From an uncultured Eubacteriales bacterium (GTDB taxonomy: Bacteria > Bacillota > Clostridia > Lachnospirales > Cellulosilyticaceae), in contig URVM01000008.1 of the NCBI GenBank assembly GCA_900551325.1, forward strand, positions 1 through 64,000: a DNA stretch of 64,000 nt, given 5' to 3'. Position 1 is the stretch's first letter, and each line of letters opens with the position of its first letter. Both the position numbers and the translations under genes were made by a program. The notes under the pieces were generated by a model. It had not been told where the DNA came from. It did not search any database and saw only the letters and a program-made list of their open reading frames with translations. Of the stretch, positions 61,442 to 64,000 are shown in pieces.

Positions 61442-61481
61442 CTAAACTATATTGACAAGAAAAGAAGTTTAGTATTATACT
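61442..61481 (+). promoter_or_regulatory. ddh promoter with flanking inverted repeat
   Basis: TTGACA (61452-61457) and TATACT (61476-61481) are 18 nt apart. CTAAACT (61442-61448) and AGTTTAG (61466-61472) form an inverted repeat around the -35. A hairpin TAGTAGTT/AACTACTA (61485-61508) begins the leader of about 105 nt. Confidence 0.65.
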
Positions 61482-61591
61482 TATAGTAGTTTCAAATAGA
61501 ACTACTAAGAACAAGCTTGAAAAATTAAGTATATAATTAATGCAGTTTAATAAATTATGACCAGAAGTTAAATCACTAAGGAGGTAAGAAG

Positions 61592-62581
61592 ATGAGCAAA
61601 ATTAGAGTAGGTATAGTAGGTTATGGAAATATTGGACGTGGTGTAGAAACAGCTCTTTGCCAAAATCCAGATATGGAACTTGTAGCAGTATTTACAAGAA
61701 GAGCACCAGAGACACTAGAGATTCAAACAAGTACTGCAAAAGTAGAACATATGGATACTTTAGAAAGTTATAAAGGTAACATAGACGTTATGATCCTTTG
61801 TGGAGGTTCTGCAACTGACCTTCCAGTACAAGGCCCAGAGATTGCACGTCATTTCAATACAATCGACAGCTTTGATACACATGCAAGAATTCCAGAGTAC
61901 TTTAACAGTGTAAATACAGTAGCCCAGGAATCAGGTACAACAAATATTATTTCAGTAGGCTGGGATCCAGGATTATTTTCAATGATTCGTATGATGTCAG
62001 GTGCTATCTTACCAGTAGGAGAAGATTATACTTTCTGGGGTAAAGGTGTAAGCCAAGGTCACTCAGATGCTGTACGTAGAGTAAAAGGGGTTAAAAATGC
62101 TATTCAGTATACAATCCCTATGAATGAAGCTGTAGAGAGCGTAAGAAGAGGAGAAAATCCACAACTTGCAACAAGAGACAAACACTTACGTGAATGCTTC
62201 GTAGTAGCAGAAGAAGGTGCAGACTTAGCTGAAATTGAAAGCACAATCAAAAACATGCCAAACTACTTCGCAGATTACAATACAGTTGTACACTTCATCA
62301 GTGAAGAAGAACTTAAAAGAGACCATTCTAAAATGCCACACGGAGGCTTCGTATTCAGAAGTGGTGCAACTGGCCTTGAAGAAGAAAACAAACAAATTAT
62401 TGAGTTCTCTCTTAAACTTGATAGCAACCCACAATTTACAGCTAATGTATTAGTGGCTTATGCAAGAGCAGCAGTAAGAATGAACAAAGAAGGTATGAAA
62501 GGTGCTAAATCTGTATTTGATGTACCATTATCATACTTATCACCAAAAACAAACTTAGAATTAATAACAGAGTTACTATAA
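61592..62581 (+). CDS. ddh: meso-Diaminopimelate dehydrogenase
   Basis: This 329-residue NADPH-dependent enzyme makes meso-DAP directly from tetrahydrodipicolinate, a one-step route to lysine and to peptidoglycan DAP. The Rossmann motif is VGYGNIGRGVETAL. CGGSATDLPVQGPEIA, FDTHARIPEYF and the WDPGLFSMIR substrate-binding segment are diagnostic. Length (about 326) is typical. GGAGG precedes the ATG. It is a single-gene unit with its own promoter and terminator. Confidence 0.97.
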   Translation: MSKIRVGIVGYGNIGRGVETALCQNPDMELVAVFTRRAPETLEIQTSTAKVEHMDTLESYKGNIDVMILCGGSATDLPVQGPEIARHFNTIDSFDTHARIPEYFNSVNTVAQESGTTNIISVGWDPGLFSMIRMMSGAILPVGEDYTFWGKGVSQGHSDAVRRVKGVKNAIQYTIPMNEAVESVRRGENPQLATRDKHLRECFVVAEEGADLAEIESTIKNMPNYFADYNTVVHFISEEELKRDHSKMPHGGFVFRSGATGLEEENKQIIEFSLKLDSNPQFTANVLVAYARAAVRMNKEGMKGAKSVFDVPLSYLSPKTNLELITELL

Positions 62582-62588
62582 TTAAAAG

Positions 62589-62621
62589 AAAAGGACTGTT
62601 GTATGAACAACAGTCCTTTTT
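62589..62621 (+). terminator. Intrinsic terminator of ddh
   Basis: AAAAGGACTGTTGT and ACAACAGTCCTTTT form a 14-bp stem around ATGA with a T run. Confidence 0.94.
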
Positions 62622-62809
62622 GCATATAATCTCTTTATATAATATAGACATAATAGAAGATAGAAAGAAATGTGTAAAATCAATTAGTAGAAAAAAGTAA
62701 GTAGAAAGTAGAAAGTACTAGATAGGAAATAGGAAGTGAGAAACAAGATAATAGGCAAAGTAATAAAAAAATGAAATAGATATAAAACAATAGAGTGGAG
62801 GTTGAAAAT

Positions 62810-63748
62810 ATGATAAGAGAAAACTTTACGTTTACTGGTGAAGAGGGTCTACAAATATATGCTTACAAATGGTTACCAGAAAACAAAGAAGAAGCAAAAG
62901 GGATTATTCAAATATCACATGGTATGGCAGAAGGTGCACATCGCTATGAGCTTTTAGCCAAGTATTTAACTAATCACGGTTATATAGTCTATGCACATGA
63001 CCATAGAGGACATGGTCAGACAGGAGACAAAGTAGGACAAATAGGTATCCTAGCGAAAGAAAATGGATTTGAATATCTAGTACGTGACTTACACAAGTTA
63101 TCACAAATGATTCGTAAAGACTATCCACGGCTACCACTTGTTTTACTTGGACACAGTATGGGGTCTTTCGTGGCACAAAGATATATCATGGAATATGGCA
63201 ATGAAATAGAAGGACTTATTTTATCAGGTTCAAATGGTAAACAAGGCATACTACTAGATATAGGCTTATGGATGGCTAAGAAAGAAGTAGAAAAGATAGG
63301 TAGAAATACACCAAGTAAAAAGTTAGATAAGCTCATCTTTGGAACTTATAACAAACAATTTGGAGCTACAAGAACACCATTTGACTGGCTCTCAAGAGAC
63401 GAAAAAGAAGTAGACAAGTATATAGAAGATCCCTACTGTGGAGGCATATTTTCAGCAGGATTTTTCTATGACTTTTTGACAGGATTAAAGTATATAGGAA
63501 AATTAGAGAATAAAAAAAGTATACCCGTAACACTACCTATATATATTTTCTCTGGAGACAGAGACCCAGTAGGGAAAAATGGAAAAGGTATATTAGACTT
63601 AGTAAAAGATTATAAGAAGGTAGGCATACAAAAAGTAGAGTATAAACTCTATCCAGGTGGAAGACATGAGATGCTGAATGAAGTGAATAAAGAAGAGGTG
63701 ATGAAGGATATCTTGGGTTGGGTAGAGGAAATATGTGTACAGTCTTAA
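62810..63748 (+). CDS. Alpha/beta hydrolase, monoacylglycerol lipase/lysophospholipase type
   Basis: This 312-residue hydrolase_4-family serine esterase has HGMAEGAHRYE (oxyanion region), the YAHDHRGHGQT signature, the nucleophile elbow GHSMGS and the triad residues in SGDRDPVG (Asp) and GGRHEML (His). No signal peptide is seen, so it is cytoplasmic. The ATG at 62810 has GGAGG 8 nt upstream; the in-frame GTG at 62795 overlaps it. The preceding 190 nt are purine-rich low-complexity sequence with no gene. Confidence 0.92.
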   Translation: MIRENFTFTGEEGLQIYAYKWLPENKEEAKGIIQISHGMAEGAHRYELLAKYLTNHGYIVYAHDHRGHGQTGDKVGQIGILAKENGFEYLVRDLHKLSQMIRKDYPRLPLVLLGHSMGSFVAQRYIMEYGNEIEGLILSGSNGKQGILLDIGLWMAKKEVEKIGRNTPSKKLDKLIFGTYNKQFGATRTPFDWLSRDEKEVDKYIEDPYCGGIFSAGFFYDFLTGLKYIGKLENKKSIPVTLPIYIFSGDRDPVGKNGKGILDLVKDYKKVGIQKVEYKLYPGGRHEMLNEVNKEEVMKDILGWVEEICVQS

Positions 63749-63829
63749 TGGATTAGCTTAGAAAGACTTATTTTTAAAAGTAAGTGGATTGATTGCTGTC
63801 TTACTAAGTACATGTAGGGTGCAGTATGT

Positions 63830-64000
63830 GGGCAACTCCTCCTTCAGCTTCACTTCCGGCAGCTAAGATTGCGTAAACTCGGTGTGGACAGAAACGCTCA
63901 AAACTGCCTACGGTCGGACACTTCGCTAAGAACTCTGTCCACACACTCGTTAACGCACTCTAAGCTGACCTCCATGATGAAGCTTCCGGAGTAGCTGCCC
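63830..64000. repeat. GC-richer long imperfect palindrome at the window edge
   Basis: The left arm (63830-63891) and right arm (63935-64000) are imperfect inverted copies. The inner 10 bp GTGTGGACAG/CTGTCCACAC are perfect. Matching outer pieces are CAGCTAAGA/TAAGCTG, AGCTTCA/TGAAGCT and GGGCA/TGCCC. A 43-nt loop holds CTGCCTACGGTCGGACACTTCG. Base composition is clearly richer in G+C than the flanking DNA. No reading frame of useful length exists. It may extend beyond the window. Confidence 0.75.

Noticed and set aside
63826..63876. Short reading frame in the terminal palindrome
   Set aside because: About 16 codons with no ribosome site; its sequence is explained by the inverted-repeat arm.
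1..64000. CRISPR arrays, transposases, integrases, phage genes
   Set aside because: No spaced repeat array and no protein with such motifs was found; the DnaC-like ATPase lacks an IstA partner and pairs with DnaD.

Overview
The window is a 64 kb, AT-rich stretch of chromosome from an anaerobic, spore-forming, low-GC Firmicute. The sporulation genes (spoVG, spoVT, yabP, yabQ, spoIIE, cwlD), pyruvate formate-lyase, a GlgC/GlgD pair, a meso-diaminopimelate dehydrogenase and a selenium module point to the Clostridia, probably near Lachnospirales/Cellulosilyticum. That placement is inference from gene content only. No phage, insertion sequence or CRISPR array was seen.

Left part (1-19.3 kb): a nitronate monooxygenase-like flavoprotein and a MerR-type regulator; pflB-pflA with a well-defined promoter; a DUF368 (PopT-like) membrane protein followed by a CBS-containing Mn-dependent pyrophosphatase; a DUF1858 protein; the ClpC adaptor MecA; an anchored SH3-GH18 hydrolase; a DeoR regulator divergent from an MFS transporter; the spore-cortex amidase CwlD; a MocR-like regulator that has lost its PLP lysine; a DnaD-DnaC helicase-loading pair; and murC.

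Central part (19.4-55.1 kb): this follows the classic Bacillus/Clostridium order purR - spoVG - glmU - prs - pth - mfd - (foldase) - spoVT - mazG - hup - rqcP - yabP - yabQ - divIC ... tRNAs ... spoIIE - tilS - hpt - ftsH - birA - coaX - dus - greA - lysS. It combines nucleotide and cell-wall precursor supply, translation quality control, division and sporulation. Three things interrupt it: glgC-glgD between purR and spoVG; a block between divIC and spoIIE (patatin, MATE, tRNA-Met/tRNA-Val, copper-amine-oxidase-like protein, siroheme reductase, parvulin, Amidase_6); and three proteins I do not recognise.

Right part (55.3-64 kb): a LysR regulator followed by a compact unidirectional run of double-cubane-type 2-hydroxyacyl-CoA dehydratase-like protein, its ATP-dependent activase, SelD, YedF, a class V aminotransferase/cysteine desulfurase and a DUF3343 Se/S-carrier-like protein. 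This looks like a selenium mobilisation pathway with a low-potential electron donor attached. It is followed by meso-DAP dehydrogenase, an alpha/beta hydrolase and, at the window edge, a GC-richer imperfect palindrome of about 170 nt that resembles no gene and may be a dispersed repeat or structured RNA.

Regulatory sites could be read directly: several -35/-10 pairs with 16-18 nt spacing, a candidate PurR operator at purR, a Spo0A-type 21-nt-spaced promoter at spoIIE, sigma-E-like and sigma-G-like promoters at cwlD and spoVT, and many intrinsic terminators, several of which contain the stop codon of the gene they terminate.
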